DNA of 64,000 bases from Sporolactobacillus laevolacticus DSM 442 (GCF_000497245.1 NZ_AWTC01000003.1:116656-180655); one strand, 5' to 3'; positions 1 through 8,958 are shown, counted from the stretch's first letter. Translations and numbers: made by a program. The notes: generated by a model not told the origin, from the sequence alone.

Positions 1-339
1 GATTATCAATCGAAATATCAGGAGGGTGAGAGCACTCTTGTGATCCCGGCGGATCTATCTGATAAAGTGAAAGCTGAGTTAGAAGAGACGGCAAAACGTG
101 CATTTACTGCTTTGAACCTTTCAGGACTCGCACGTGTTGATGTTTTTGTCCGAGAAAAAGATCAACGTGTTATTGTGAATGAAGTCAACACAATGCCGGG
201 CTTCACACAGTTCAGCATGTTTCCGCTGCTTTGGCAGCACACGGGTCTTCCTTATCAGAGATTGATTGAGAAACTGATAGACCTTGGTATTGAAAAGCAT
301 AACGAGAAGCAGCAGATCCATTATCGTATTGATGGCTGA
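1..339 (+). CDS. ddl: D-alanine--D-alanine ligase, C-terminal part
   Basis: The gene is cut by the window edge; the frame is open from base 1, so the GTG at 40 is internal and not the start. The visible 112 residues are the C-terminal half of the ATP-grasp domain. They open with the DYQSKY segment and hold VNEVNTMPGFTQFSMFP, the metal- and D-Ala-binding stretch of Ddl enzymes. The enzyme joins two D-alanines with ATP in the cytoplasm to make the dipeptide that ends peptidoglycan precursors. A perfect-stem terminator follows 20 bases after the stop, so this is the last gene of its transcript. Family assignment is secure; upstream context is unseen. Confidence 0.93.
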   Translation, partial: DYQSKYQEGESTLVIPADLSDKVKAELEETAKRAFTALNLSGLARVDVFVREKDQRVIVNEVNTMPGFTQFSMFPLLWQHTGLPYQRLIEKLIDLGIEKHNEKQQIHYRIDG

Positions 340-358
340 TTCCTCAAATGAATAAACA

Positions 359-397
359 AACAAAGCACCGATGACTCTGAGTCATCGGTGCTTTGTT
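359..397. terminator. Rho-independent terminator, 18-bp perfect stem
   Basis: Arms 359-376 and 380-397 are exact reverse complements with a 3-nt loop. It sits just after the ddl stop. T-runs are short on both sides, but the stem is very stable and could serve both strands. Confidence 0.8.
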
Positions 398-409
398 ATA
401 GAATAATCT

Positions 410-434
410 ATTTGAAAAGCCGGACTTTTCAAAT
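410..434. repeat. 10-bp inverted repeat between convergent genes
   Basis: Arms 410-419 and 425-434 are exact reverse complements around a 5-nt loop. It lies 40 bases past the stop of the minus-strand 3D-domain gene and may be its terminator, although no clear T-run follows on that strand. Confidence 0.45.
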
Positions 435-473
435 AATATATATTAGTAGAATTGCTTTCACGGCTCTTCATCT

Positions 474-1421
474 TTAATGAAGAATCGTGATTGTCATCGT
501 TCTGCGCCCGAAATTAAATGCCTGATCCTTCGTTGGAAGATGGACATCAATACGATTTCCTTTGATCGCTCCACCTGTATCTCCAGCGACATATACGCCA
601 TATCCGGGAATCATTACTTTCGATCCGAGTGGGATGACACTAGGATCGACGGCAACGACTTTTGCGTTTGGGTTACTGCTGAAATCAATACCTGTCGCAG
701 AGCGCCCGTTAAGCGAATAACTGGTCGCTTCTACAGTAAGCGATTGACCTGATTGAGTGCTCGTATTAGGCTGATAAGATGTATTTTGCACTTGAGGCTG
801 CTGCTGCGGCGTGTTTTCTTTGGCACGTTCTGCTGCTTTTTTAGCTGCTTCTTTAGCAGCTTTCTTTGCCGCTTCTTCCGCTATTTTTTTTGCTCTAGCT
901 TCCGCAGCTTTGCGTGCTTTTTCTTCTGCATCTTTCTTTTCCTGAACTTTGATTTCTACCGCTTTTTCCTGATAATCTTTTGCTTCTTCCGTATTACGGT
1001 AGACAGTATAGAGTGCGGTCTTTGTTTCTGGACCTACAACGCCATTATCCGTGATTTGACGGTCTGACTGAAAGGCATCGACTGCTTCAAAGGTTTGGTC
1101 GTTGAAGTTCCCGTCGATTTGCCCATCGTAATAGCCAAGTTTCTGAAGTTCATCCTGAAGCTTCGCTACAGTTGGTCCTGAATCACCTTGCTGAAGCAAA
1201 CTATTTCCGAAAATTATGTTGATCTCCTGATTGTCTGTTTGACTGGATGGAGTGTTCGGCGCAAAACCAATTGCCTGGGTTGTGTGTTCAGGATCTTCAC
1301 TTTTCATGATGTGATTATCATTTGTACTGCTCGTCTTGGCGAATACAATGGTCGTCGGTGTCAATACTCCGAGACACACGGTCAAGCTCGTCACTGCCGT
1401 CAGCCTTTTAATGATATTCAT
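474..1421 (-). CDS. Secreted 3D-domain cell-wall protein with peptidoglycan-binding domain
   Basis: 315 residues. A hydrophobic signal peptide occupies about residues 8-28. A peptidoglycan-binding type 1 domain follows at roughly 75-145, including LQDELQKLGYYDGQIDG. Then comes a long Ala/Lys/Glu-rich helical stretch (about 155-205), a Gln/Ser/Thr linker, and a C-terminal 3D domain (about 230-315) with conserved Asp residues, including GDTGGAIKG and RIDVH. The 3D domain has the double-psi beta-barrel fold of MltA-like and YocH-type wall enzymes, so a role in wall turnover outside the membrane is likely. A strong SD (aaggagg) precedes the ATG on the minus strand. The exact substrate cleaved is not known. 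Confidence 0.85.
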   Translation of the reverse strand: MNIIKRLTAVTSLTVCLGVLTPTTIVFAKTSSTNDNHIMKSEDPEHTTQAIGFAPNTPSSQTDNQEINIIFGNSLLQQGDSGPTVAKLQDELQKLGYYDGQIDGNFNDQTFEAVDAFQSDRQITDNGVVGPETKTALYTVYRNTEEAKDYQEKAVEIKVQEKKDAEEKARKAAEARAKKIAEEAAKKAAKEAAKKAAERAKENTPQQQPQVQNTSYQPNTSTQSGQSLTVEATSYSLNGRSATGIDFSSNPNAKVVAVDPSVIPLGSKVMIPGYGVYVAGDTGGAIKGNRIDVHLPTKDQAFNFGRRTMTITILH

Positions 1422-1829
1422 TAAGTAGAAAACCTCCTTAGGTGATCAAGCCATGTTTAAAACATAGCTAACATCCAAGGGCTATTCTAAGCGTTGAATA
1501 TCTCATACATGTTTTAACAACATTACAGTTGTGTAACATGAGAACACCTTTTTATATTTTGTCAATACATTTTTCGCTAATTTTATTGAGAATTTTCATG
1601 GTTTTTAATGGGAAAGAAGGGGTTGGATCATATGTGAATGAAAAGATATGGTGAAACTTGTCCTAATCTGCTAAAATTCACAGATTTTGCGACAGGAAGC
1701 CTTTTCATTTATACTTTAGTAAAGTATAAAATTTATAAAAAAAAAGGGAATAAGTGCATCATTTTCGAATTCATGAGCAGTGGTAAATGGTTTGAAAACG
1801 ATATAGAGACCTTACAATAGGAGGAAATT
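1422..1829. other. AT-rich intergenic region between divergent genes
   Basis: About 400 bases separate the 3D-domain gene from the thioesterase gene. It must hold both promoters. A short inverted repeat, ATGTTT-A-AAACAT, lies at 1453-1465, near the start of the minus-strand gene. A 60-codon open frame at 1638-1820 has no SD, is unusually AT-rich, and is not called. Confidence 0.5.
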
Positions 1830-2342
1830 ATGGAGCCAAAAAGAGCAAGAGAATCGCTTTCGGTCACATCTGTTCATGTGCTACCTAATGATACGAACAA
1901 TCACGGCACTTTTTTCGGCGGCAAACTCATGATGTATGTGGATAATATTGCAGCCATCTCGGCGACACGTCATGCTCGAAGTCTAGTCGTCACCGCTTCG
2001 ATTGATTCGGTTGATTTTCTCCGGCCAATTTTTGCCGGATCATCTGTTTGCCTTGAAGCATTTGTGACATGGAGCCACCATACTTCTATGGAGGTTTTCG
2101 TAAAAATCATTGATGAAAATATGACCACGGGAGAGCGAAATTTGTGCACAACTTGCTTTCTGACCTTTGTGGCGATTAATGAAAACAGTCAACCAATTCC
2201 TGTACCAAAAGTAATTCCGGAAAACGAGGAAGAGCAGCTGCTCTACAGCAGTGCGGAAAAACGTTATTTGAATCGAAAAACACGTAGACAGGAGACGAAG
2301 CAATTTACTTCGAAACTGACATTAAGGAAACCATGGGAATAA
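1830..2342 (+). CDS. Acyl-CoA thioesterase, hotdog fold (YkhA-like)
   Basis: 170 residues, the usual length of a single-hotdog YkhA/YciA/BACH thioesterase. The motif NDTNNHGTFFGGKLM near residue 20 is the conserved start of the domain, with the Asn/His-Gly-Phe-Gly region that lines the active site. VTASIDSVDFLRPI follows around residue 55. These enzymes hydrolyse acyl-CoA to free acid and CoA in the cytoplasm, usually as oligomers; substrate length cannot be read here. A perfect SD (aggagg) sits 6 bases before ATG. It appears monocistronic. Confidence 0.88.
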   Translation: MEPKRARESLSVTSVHVLPNDTNNHGTFFGGKLMMYVDNIAAISATRHARSLVVTASIDSVDFLRPIFAGSSVCLEAFVTWSHHTSMEVFVKIIDENMTTGERNLCTTCFLTFVAINENSQPIPVPKVIPENEEEQLLYSSAEKRYLNRKTRRQETKQFTSKLTLRKPWE

Positions 2343-2445
2343 ATGATGCGCAGTGTCCACACAAATTTGTGCACGCTGCATAACATGTAGTGTTGGGCAA
2401 GGGACATAGGCTCAATAGATTGCGAACGAAAGGGCGAGTGACGGT

Positions 2446-2541
2446 ATGGGTGCACTTAGCGGCGGAAACAACAGCAGCTTTGCGTTAATCGTTGTTCTGT
2501 TCATTTTGTTGATTATTGTGGGTACGGCCTTCGTGCATTAA
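2446..2541 (+). CDS. YjcZ-family sporulation micro-protein (31 aa)
   Basis: This short frame encodes 31 residues: a Gly/Ser/Asn-rich N-terminus (MGALSGGNNSS) followed by one hydrophobic helix, FALIVVLFILLIIVGTAFV. Both the layout and the FALIVVLFILLIIVG core are the hallmark of the YjcZ/YczN-type small membrane proteins found in spore-forming Bacillales, where they are made during sporulation. The SD is weak (aaaggg, about 12 bases upstream). A strong terminator follows at 2573. The function of the family is unknown; family membership is confident from the core sequence. Confidence 0.85.
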   Translation: MGALSGGNNSSFALIVVLFILLIIVGTAFVH

Positions 2542-2572
2542 TGGCTGTATACACTGATAATGATTGAACGAG

Positions 2573-2605
2573 AAACACCCGCAGGCAACTCCTGCGGGTG
2601 TTTTT
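2573..2605 (+). terminator. Rho-independent terminator after the YjcZ-type gene
   Basis: A 13-bp perfect stem (2573-2585 with 2591-2603) and a 5-nt loop are followed by a T-run. Confidence 0.9.
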
Positions 2606-2627
2606 AAATGAATTATTTTATGGATAA

Positions 2628-3233
2628 TCAGGCAGCCACACGTTTGTGGATAAAATGTTTCAATCGAGCGCTGACCGGAATCATGATCAGAGTGAGTGCT
2701 GCTCCTTTAAGGAGATTAAACGGCATGATGCCGTAAACAATGAGTGTCAGCAAACTATGAATGCTCTTGTTAGCGGATTGAGCCATACCTACTGCAGTGT
2801 CAACGCTTAGACCCAAGAAGAGCGCGTAGCCTGGGAAAATCAGGTAATAGTTGACAATGGACATAATAACAGTCATGATCACTGTTGCGGTCACCATCCC
2901 AAGCAGAAGAGACAGAACAGTGGGTTTGCGGCGATAGAAAGCCCAAGATACTAAAATAAATAGTGAACCTGCAACAAAGTTGGCAAATTCGCCAATCGGG
3001 ACAACGGTCAGGGAACCGGTGAGCAGGACGTGCAGGATATTTTTAATAGCCTCAATTGCAATTCCAGCACCAGGACCAAGGATTAACGTACCGATGATTG
3101 CCGGCAGATCACTGAAGTCCATGGTTAGAAAGACAGGGAAAAGCGGAATTGGGAAAGCAATCAACATAATCAAAAAACCAAGTGCAGCAAGCAGTGAAAT
3201 CAGAACCAATTTCTTTAATGGTGAAGCGTTCAT
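2628..3233 (-). CDS. ribU: Riboflavin ECF transporter substrate-binding (S) component
   Basis: About 201 residues and six hydrophobic segments. The N-terminus MNASPLKKLVLISLLAAL, then FPIPLFPVFLTMDFSDLPA and GPGAGIAIEAIKNILH, match RibU proteins, which bind riboflavin in the membrane and work with a shared EcfA-EcfA'-EcfT energy module not present in this window. An upstream in-frame TTG at 3290 would add 19 residues unlike the family; the ATG at 3233 has a G-rich SD (gggggt) at the right distance and fits the usual N-terminus. An FMN riboswitch and a terminator precede it on the same strand, which independently confirms a flavin-related role. Confidence 0.93.
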   Translation of the reverse strand: MNASPLKKLVLISLLAALGFLIMLIAFPIPLFPVFLTMDFSDLPAIIGTLILGPGAGIAIEAIKNILHVLLTGSLTVVPIGEFANFVAGSLFILVSWAFYRRKPTVLSLLLGMVTATVIMTVIMSIVNYYLIFPGYALFLGLSVDTAVGMAQSANKSIHSLLTLIVYGIMPFNLLKGAALTLIMIPVSARLKHFIHKRVAA

Positions 3234-3345
3234 ACAAATACCCCCATGAAATATAGTAGTGGGGATCATGCGCAGCGTGATTCGCCTCAAATGAGCAGGC
3301 TATTCATACATCTTTCCAGGATCTTCATATTCAGATCACATTAAG

Positions 3346-3374
3346 AAAGCCCAAGAGAAGGTTCCCTTGGGCTC
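3346..3374 (-). terminator. Riboswitch-linked terminator before ribU
   Basis: Complementary arms at 3348-3355 and 3366-3373 form a hairpin followed on the minus strand by a T-rich tract. It lies between the FMN aptamer and ribU, so it is likely the expression platform that stops transcription when FMN is bound. Confidence 0.75.
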
Positions 3375-3439
3375 AACAAAATCCGCGCACTAAAAGCGCA
3401 ACGAAAAGAATGCACAGAATACAAAAAACACTGTCACAT

Positions 3440-3560
3440 CATCCTTCTTCCATCCAGACTTTACTGTCGGTCCCGGTTTCGCACCGGATCTGCCTTGCGG
3501 CTTGCGGACTCTGGTTAACACCAATACCGCCGGTCGGGAATTTCACCCTGCCCTGAAGGA
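3440..3560 (-). promoter_or_regulatory. FMN riboswitch (RFN element)
   Basis: On the minus strand the block opens with CAGGGCAGGGTGAAATTCCC, continues with GACCGGCGGT, GGTGTTAACC, AGAGTCCGCAAGC and GGCAGATCCGGTG, and closes with GACAGTAAAGTCTGGATG. These are the invariant blocks of the RFN aptamer in their correct order. It binds FMN and controls the downstream ribU gene. Confidence 0.97.
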
Positions 3561-3670
3561 ACATCATATTCAGTTAACAAAGTGATTATACAACATCTCA
3601 CAACGCACAACAACATTTTTGTCTTTGATGCACTAGTACTTGGAAAAAGCAGATACAGATAGATCTTAAT

Positions 3671-4585
3671 TTACATAAAGTAATCAAGCACTAGACCAAG
3701 AGACAGAAGGATGCCGAATAAGGTTTGCATTTGTGCTGTCGCTTTCATCGCAGGCATAAGCTGAATCGCCTTTGTTTTCTTTCTAAACAGCGTAGTGGCT
3801 TGAATCGCTTTAGGCAGGCTGGCAAAAACGATGAGCATCCAGGCAGATTCCACCCCTAAAATCATGAGGCCGATGATCCAAACATAGGAAAAGATAAATA
3901 AACTGGCGAGCACATTGATCGCTTTCGGCCGTCCAAGCAAGATGGGAAGGGTGCGGCGCCCTTTTTCCTTGTCCCCAGATAAATCGCGGATATTATTTGC
4001 CATGTTAATCCCACCTACTAAAATGCCAATCGGTATGGAAATGAGCACACAATTCAAGGTGAGTGTTCCGGTCTGGATGAAAAAGGAGATCCAAATAATG
4101 AATACGCCCATGAACAGGCCGGAAACCAGTTCCCCAAATGGTGTGTAAGCAATTGGATAAGGACCTCCGGAATAGAGATATCCGGTAAGAATACAGATTG
4201 AACCAGCTAGTGCAATCCACCAACTGCTGTTTGCGCAGATAAACACGCCAATTAACATGGCAACAAAACAAAGAGTGAACGCGAGCCTAAGAATCGTTTT
4301 CGGATGGAACCCATCCCGCACAATACTGCCGCCTATGCCCACAGACTCCGCATTATCCAAGCCCCTTTTAAAGTCGAAGTATTCATTAAACAGATTGGTT
4401 GCTATCTGAATCAGCATCGAAGCAACCAACATTGCAGTAAATAGTCCGAAGTTCGGTGTTTTCAGCGGTAAGACGAGTGCTGTACCTAGCGCGACTGGAA
4501 CGAAAGATGCGGATAATGTATGCGGACGCAGCATTTGCCACCATTTTTTTAATCCTGTATTTCTTTTTGGTGTTTTTTCCCCCAT
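3671..4585 (-). CDS. menA: 1,4-dihydroxy-2-naphthoate polyprenyltransferase
   Basis: 304 residues with about eight or nine membrane helices, UbiA superfamily. The first Asp-rich motif NEYFDFKRGLDN (about residue 67) and the second, NNIRDLSGDKEKGRRTLP (about residue 197), bind the Mg-pyrophosphate of the prenyl donor. KKWWQMLRPHTLSASFVPV at the N-terminus is typical of MenA and not of heme-O synthases. It attaches the isoprenoid tail to DHNA, the membrane step of menaquinone synthesis, so the organism makes menaquinone. It stands alone and the other men genes are not in view. SD gggagagat precedes the ATG. Confidence 0.93.
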   Translation of the reverse strand: MGEKTPKRNTGLKKWWQMLRPHTLSASFVPVALGTALVLPLKTPNFGLFTAMLVASMLIQIATNLFNEYFDFKRGLDNAESVGIGGSIVRDGFHPKTILRLAFTLCFVAMLIGVFICANSSWWIALAGSICILTGYLYSGGPYPIAYTPFGELVSGLFMGVFIIWISFFIQTGTLTLNCVLISIPIGILVGGINMANNIRDLSGDKEKGRRTLPILLGRPKAINVLASLFIFSYVWIIGLMILGVESAWMLIVFASLPKAIQATTLFRKKTKAIQLMPAMKATAQMQTLFGILLSLGLVLDYFM

Positions 4586-4926
4586 TTGATATCTCTCCCA
4601 CTTTTAGTTATGCTGAACAACTTGGCTGAATTCAGAGTTTCATAGAATTAATATTAGGCTGATTGGTAATTGTCACGAATTCGACATGATTTTCATTCTC
4701 AGTGTATGGAATTCAATCGCCCGTGTCAACATGGGGTGCCTGGTAAAAGTATCATGAGGAAATGGGTTCCGATTTTTCTAGCAAAGGACACTATTTTTTA
4801 AATGGAAAAGTGAAATTTGTTCAGGATTTTGATCATTTAATGTGGGAGAGAGATTGCATACTCACGTGAGATTGAAAGTAGAAGAGGGGTGTTGAAATAC
4901 GTGAATGAAGGCTTTAAACGGATTTA
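4586..4926. other. Intergenic region upstream of menA
   Basis: About 340 bases between menA and the 3' end of ydbC, both on the minus strand. It presumably carries the menA promoter. A partial match to a Fur-type 7-1-7 repeat (about 12 of 15, TGAGAATGAAAATCA on the minus strand, around 4687-4701) is present but too weak to call. Nothing else stands out. Confidence 0.4.
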
Positions 4927-5202
4927 TTACTGTGCTGTCTGGGTGTTTTCCTGGATTGCAGAGGAGGTACGGGAGAAGCGGGTGTTAAGAAGGCTCTTGA
5001 GGGAATCGCACTCAGTACCGGTTAGCGTCACACCTCGACCCATTTTTTTCTTGTCGGGTGCCCAACTCCGAATATCATACTTTGCTTCGCGTTCATTCCA
5101 ACTGACTAGATTAAGTTCTTTCGTCCAACCGCTGTTTTCTGTTGCGATCACACCAAAATGCTCGACAATGTTGAAACTAACTTCTGAATTAGAATCTGCC
5201 AT
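4927..5202 (-). CDS. ydbC: YdbC-family PC4-like DNA-binding protein
   Basis: 91 residues. The core GWTKELNLVSWNEREAKYDI, then RSWAPDKKKMGRGVTLT, is the YdbC/PC4 (transcriptional coactivator p15) signature, a small dimeric beta-sheet domain that binds single-stranded nucleic acid. An upstream frame extends to 5277, but the ATG at 5202 has a good SD (gaggtga, 7 bases away) and gives the family's normal N-terminus. The C-terminal 20 residues (NTRFSRTSSAIQ...) extend past the conserved core and look disordered. The role in bacteria is not settled. Confidence 0.88.
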   Translation of the reverse strand: MADSNSEVSFNIVEHFGVIATENSGWTKELNLVSWNEREAKYDIRSWAPDKKKMGRGVTLTGTECDSLKSLLNTRFSRTSSAIQENTQTAQ

Positions 5203-5395
5203 AAGAATAATCACCTCAAGTTTTAATTTGAACAAATGTTCTGATAACATTTTATATGCAAACAGACGTTCTGTCAACGAATGACTTTTAAATAATGTAA
5301 AAAATACATGCTCTTTAAATCAATGGTCACAAATTTGCTATAATTTACAAGTAAGGTTATTTATGGCGATCGGTCATGGGAATGGAGGGAATGGA

Positions 5396-5908
5396 ATGCT
5401 CAAATATACAATAGCTTTTTTAAAATATGAAGATAAAGTACTTATGATTAACAGGCAAAAATCACCGTGGCAAGGTGCGTGGAATGGAATTGGTGGTAAA
5501 CTTGAAGCGGGAGAGTCCCCTACAAACTGCATCATCCGCGAGGTATGGGAAGAGACCGGAATCCGGATCAATGATCCTGTTTTTCGCGGTCTTGTCACGT
5601 GGAATCCGGATCATGAACCAGCTCAAGGTATGTACGTTTTCGTTGCGAATGTGCAACCGGAAGAACTGATCAATTTGCCCCGAGCGACAAGAGAAGGCAT
5701 TTTGGAACTAAAATCCGTCTCATGGCTTCTCTCTGAGGATAATTTCGGAACGGTCCCAACTTTGCGCTTCTTTATGGAAAAAGTACTTGATGTGCGTCAT
5801 GAACAGCCGGCAGACTATCATTGCACGTTCAATGGCGACGATTTGGTTCACACAGAAATCCGAAACCTTCCTGAGATGACGACTTTTGAATTAATGGAGC
5901 AAAAATAG
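5396..5908 (+). CDS. Nudix hydrolase (MutT-like, probable 8-oxo-dGTP diphosphatase)
   Basis: 170 residues. A complete Nudix box at about residues 31-53 has the pattern GX5EX7REUXEEXGU (GGKLEAGE ... REVWEETGI), which binds the divalent metal and cleaves a nucleoside diphosphate linked to another group. MLKYTIAFLKYEDKVLMINR at the start and the WQGAWNGIGGK segment resemble MutT/8-oxo-dGTP diphosphatases. An upstream in-frame ATG at 5363 is rejected because an SD (ggaggga) lies between it and the ATG at 5396. The last 18 bases overlap the 3' end of a convergent membrane-protein gene. The exact substrate is inferred, not shown. Confidence 0.87.
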   Translation: MLKYTIAFLKYEDKVLMINRQKSPWQGAWNGIGGKLEAGESPTNCIIREVWEETGIRINDPVFRGLVTWNPDHEPAQGMYVFVANVQPEELINLPRATREGILELKSVSWLLSEDNFGTVPTLRFFMEKVLDVRHEQPADYHCTFNGDDLVHTEIRNLPEMTTFELMEQK

Positions 5909-6166
5909 GAAAAGCAGCATGAGACAGGCGAAAATACCCAAATAATATAAAATCCAGAAATCAAAGCCCATCATCCCTGTAAGTGTTGTTGCAAGCATTG
6001 AGGCAATGCCGGCCAATATGAGCATAATGCTTAAGGTAGTAAAAAAACGGTTCAGGCTATTGATTCTTCGAGCAATGAAGTGCGGCAAAGCAGCTTTTTT
6101 TCTTTGAGAAAGCAGCACTAACCCGCAAATAAGCAAAAAGATTCCAAGTAACATCCACAGATTCAT
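5891..6166 (-). CDS. Small membrane protein of unknown function
   Basis: 91 residues with three predicted membrane helices: about residues 3-20, 42-62 and 70-90. A basic stretch between the first two (RKKAALPHFIARR) suggests that loop faces the cytoplasm. I do not recognise the family. Its 3' end overlaps the Nudix gene by 18 bases on the opposite strand. The SD (aaaggttgatg) is weak. The hydrophobic pattern and the terminator upstream support a real gene. Confidence 0.6.
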   Translation of the reverse strand: MNLWMLLGIFLLICGLVLLSQRKKAALPHFIARRINSLNRFFTTLSIMLILAGIASMLATTLTGMMGFDFWILYYLGIFACLMLLFLFLLH

Positions 6167-6271
6167 AAAAAGACATCAACCTTTTCTCCAAAATCACTTA
6201 TCTTTCATTATACATAAGCAATTAGAAAAAAGGCTGCAGAATCAAAAATTATTCTAGTCTGCATTTACATG

Positions 6272-6314
6272 AAAAAACGAACTTGGCAATTATCATTAAC
6301 CAGGTTCGTTTTTT
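6272..6314. terminator. Bidirectional-looking terminator
   Basis: Arms 6272-6286 and 6300-6314 pair over 15 bp (one G-U), with six A's on one side and six T's on the other. It lies downstream of mscL on the minus strand, whose stop is at 6367. Confidence 0.85.
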
Positions 6315-6366
6315 GTATAAAAGCAACTGTTTTTTTTGCCGAAACAAATGGCGAATTCTCTAATGA

Positions 6367-6831
6367 TCAATGTGTATGAGCAGGCTGTTGCTCTTCGTTA
6401 GGAAGGTCCGCCGTGCAGTGCGCACATTTTGTTGCCTTGACCGGGATGGATGAAAAGCAGTAAGGGCATGTTTTCGAGGATGGTGCAGCAGGTTTTTTCA
6501 AGGTTGTTTTGTTCAATACTCTTATGGCGAAGAAGATAACTACAGATATGATTAGAAAATTAATGACATGATTAATAAAAATACCATAATTAATGGTTGG
6601 CGCACCCGCTTTTTGCGCAGCTGCAAGGCTGCTGTAGGCATGCCCGGACAAATTAAGATACAGACTGCTGAAATCTACTTTGCCAAGTAACAAACCAATC
6701 GGCGGCATTACAATGTCTTTGACAAGGGAATTAACGATTTGTCCAAATGCCGCACCAATGATAACTGCCACAGCAAGATCAATGACGTTGCCGCGTGCCA
6801 GAAATTTTTTAAATTCATTTACTACTTTCAT
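6367..6831 (-). CDS. mscL: Large-conductance mechanosensitive channel with C-terminal zinc ribbon
   Basis: 154 residues. The N-terminal half is canonical MscL: the amphipathic start [20 protein letters not shown], the pore helix [18 protein letters not shown], the segment [12 protein letters not shown], and TM2 at about residues 84-104. The pentameric channel opens under membrane tension to release solutes during hypo-osmotic shock. After TM2 the protein ends with [18 protein letters not shown], two CXXC pairs forming a zinc ribbon that replaces the usual helical bundle tail. A strong SD (ggaggg) precedes the ATG. It is monocistronic, with a terminator at 6272. Confidence 0.95.
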   Translation of the reverse strand: MKVVNEFKKFLARGNVIDLAVAVIIGAAFGQIVNSLVKDIVMPPIGLLLGKVDFSSLYLNLSGHAYSSLAAAQKAGAPTINYGIFINHVINFLIISVVIFFAIRVLNKTTLKKPAAPSSKTCPYCFSSIPVKATKCAHCTADLPNEEQQPAHTH

Positions 6832-6975
6832 GAGCGCCCTCCTTTATAATGATGACAAGATTTAAACAAAATCATAGCATTTTCGACCTTACTTTTAAAG
6901 GCGAAACATTTTTGAATTTTGGCTAGAGTAAAAACAAATCATTCGGAGCATGCTACACTCAGGAGGTTGATTCGG

Positions 6976-7530
6976 GTGAAGTATGGAAAACTGATCTATG
7001 TGATCTGTGCCATTCTCGTGTTGACAATGGTTACCTATGAAAACCAATCTGAGATGAGAGCAAGTGCCAAAAACAGTAAAAGCGAAAAATTGATTGTTTC
7101 GCTCATTAATGCAAAAAATGAAGAAATGGGCACGGCAGTTCTGACAGAAACATCCAGAGGTGTCCGCATTGAATTGGAAGCAGAGGGATTAAGGCCAGGC
7201 ATCCATGCCATTCATTTTCATGAGTATGGTAGCTGTACACCTCCAGACTTCATGTCGGCCGGAGCGCATTTCAATCCGGATCATAAAAAGCATGGGCTGA
7301 AGAATCCTCTTGGTCCACACGCAGGCGATATGCAAAATATTTTTGCAGATAGTCATGGTCGCGTTAAGACCGTTCTCTTTGATCCTCGAGTCACTCTTCA
7401 AGAAGGAAAACCCAACTCACTCCGGGATGCAGATGGATCTGCTTTGATTATTCATGAAAAAGGGGATGATCAGACAACAGAGCCGTCCGGCAACTCAGGA
7501 GGCAGAATCCTTTGCGGGGTGATCAAGTGA
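6976..7530 (+). CDS. Secreted or membrane-anchored Cu/Zn superoxide dismutase
   Basis: About 184 residues from a GTG start chosen because a perfect SD (aggagg, 6961-6966) lies 9 bases upstream; the longer TTG frame from 6919 has no SD. A hydrophobic segment (about residues 4-20) is a signal peptide or anchor. The SOD fold keeps the copper ligands (HFHEYG and later LIIHEKGDD), the bridging His (AGAHFNP), the zinc ligands (KKHG, GPHAGD with its Asp), the active-site Arg (GGRILC) and both disulfide Cys residues. As I recall, the B. subtilis YojM homologue lacks copper ligands; this copy appears complete, so real dismutase activity outside the cell is plausible. Confidence 0.9.
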   Translation: MKYGKLIYVICAILVLTMVTYENQSEMRASAKNSKSEKLIVSLINAKNEEMGTAVLTETSRGVRIELEAEGLRPGIHAIHFHEYGSCTPPDFMSAGAHFNPDHKKHGLKNPLGPHAGDMQNIFADSHGRVKTVLFDPRVTLQEGKPNSLRDADGSALIIHEKGDDQTTEPSGNSGGRILCGVIK

Positions 7531-7596
7531 CCCTGCTTTAGTGATTAATCTCATTCGATAAGGGGTTTTTTGTCACAAAGCAATAAAAAAAACAAA

Positions 7597-7677
7597 AAAG
7601 AACCGGAGAAGCAAGGTGCATGCAGGATGCTGATTTCAGCATCACTGAAATGCACAACCATTTCCTCTGGTTCTTTA
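7597..7677. terminator. Large stem-loop terminator between convergent genes
   Basis: The outer arms aaagaacc (7598-7605) and ggttcttt pair, with a nested hairpin GATGCTGA-TT-TCAGCATC inside. It lies between the SOD gene and the 3' end of fabL and is flanked by A- and T-rich tracts, so it can end both transcripts. Confidence 0.75.
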
Positions 7678-7699
7678 TTATTATTGTGAGTGCTTTGTC

Positions 7700-8548
<849 letters not shown>

Positions 8549-8637
8549 TCAAGCTTTTTACCCAAAAATGATCTTTTGGTTATTATAGGGTATGATAATT
8601 TTAGTAAAGCTTTTGTGATTGAAGGAGGATCGATTCC

Positions 8638-8958
8638 ATGATTATTGTTTATTTAAGTCTTGTGCTGGTTGTTGCCTCAATCATTGTGTTTGTCATTTCC
8701 GCAGCGAATACGTTAAAACTCATGAACGGATCACTTGCAAAGATTTCAAAAACAGGTGCAAAACTGCGTCGTCAGTCGGAAGAAATTATCAGTGAAAAAA
8801 ATGAATTGACGCGTAATTATTCTCTAATTCAACTGGATATCTCTAAAAATAAGGATAAAGTGCAGGAAACCGTGAGACAAGCAGGGCAATCGGTACTGCT
8901 TGCTCAAGTTGCGTTCTGCAAAGGCAAGGCGTTGCTTAAAAAGGATTCTGAAGATTAA
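8638..8958 (+). CDS. DUF948-like membrane-anchored coiled-coil protein
   Basis: 106 residues: one N-terminal membrane helix (about residues 2-25), then a long charged helix rich in Lys, Glu and Gln. The layout and the pattern after the helix (LKLMNGSLAKISKTG) resemble DUF948/YtxG-type general stress proteins, which are tethered to the membrane and have no defined activity. A strong SD (gaaggagga) precedes the ATG. Its stop codon overlaps the stop of the convergent OsmC gene by 4 bases. Family assignment is moderate. Confidence 0.65.
   Translation: MIIVYLSLVLVVASIIVFVISAANTLKLMNGSLAKISKTGAKLRRQSEEIISEKNELTRNYSLIQLDISKNKDKVQETVRQAGQSVLLAQVAFCKGKALLKKDSED

Noticed and set aside
753..1067. Cys/Phe-rich plus-strand frame
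   Set aside because: It is the mirror of the Ala/Lys/Glu-rich repeat in the 3D-domain gene.
1638..1820. 60-codon plus-strand open frame before the thioesterase gene
   Set aside because: No SD, very AT-rich, basic low-complexity product, and it ends directly at the SD of the next gene.
4687..4701. Fur-box-like sequence upstream of menA
   Set aside because: Only about 12 of 15 positions fit the 7-1-7 pattern, and menA is not a usual Fur target.
4889..5284. 131-codon plus-strand frame over ydbC
   Set aside because: It is antisense to a gene with a clear PC4-like family match and its own SD.
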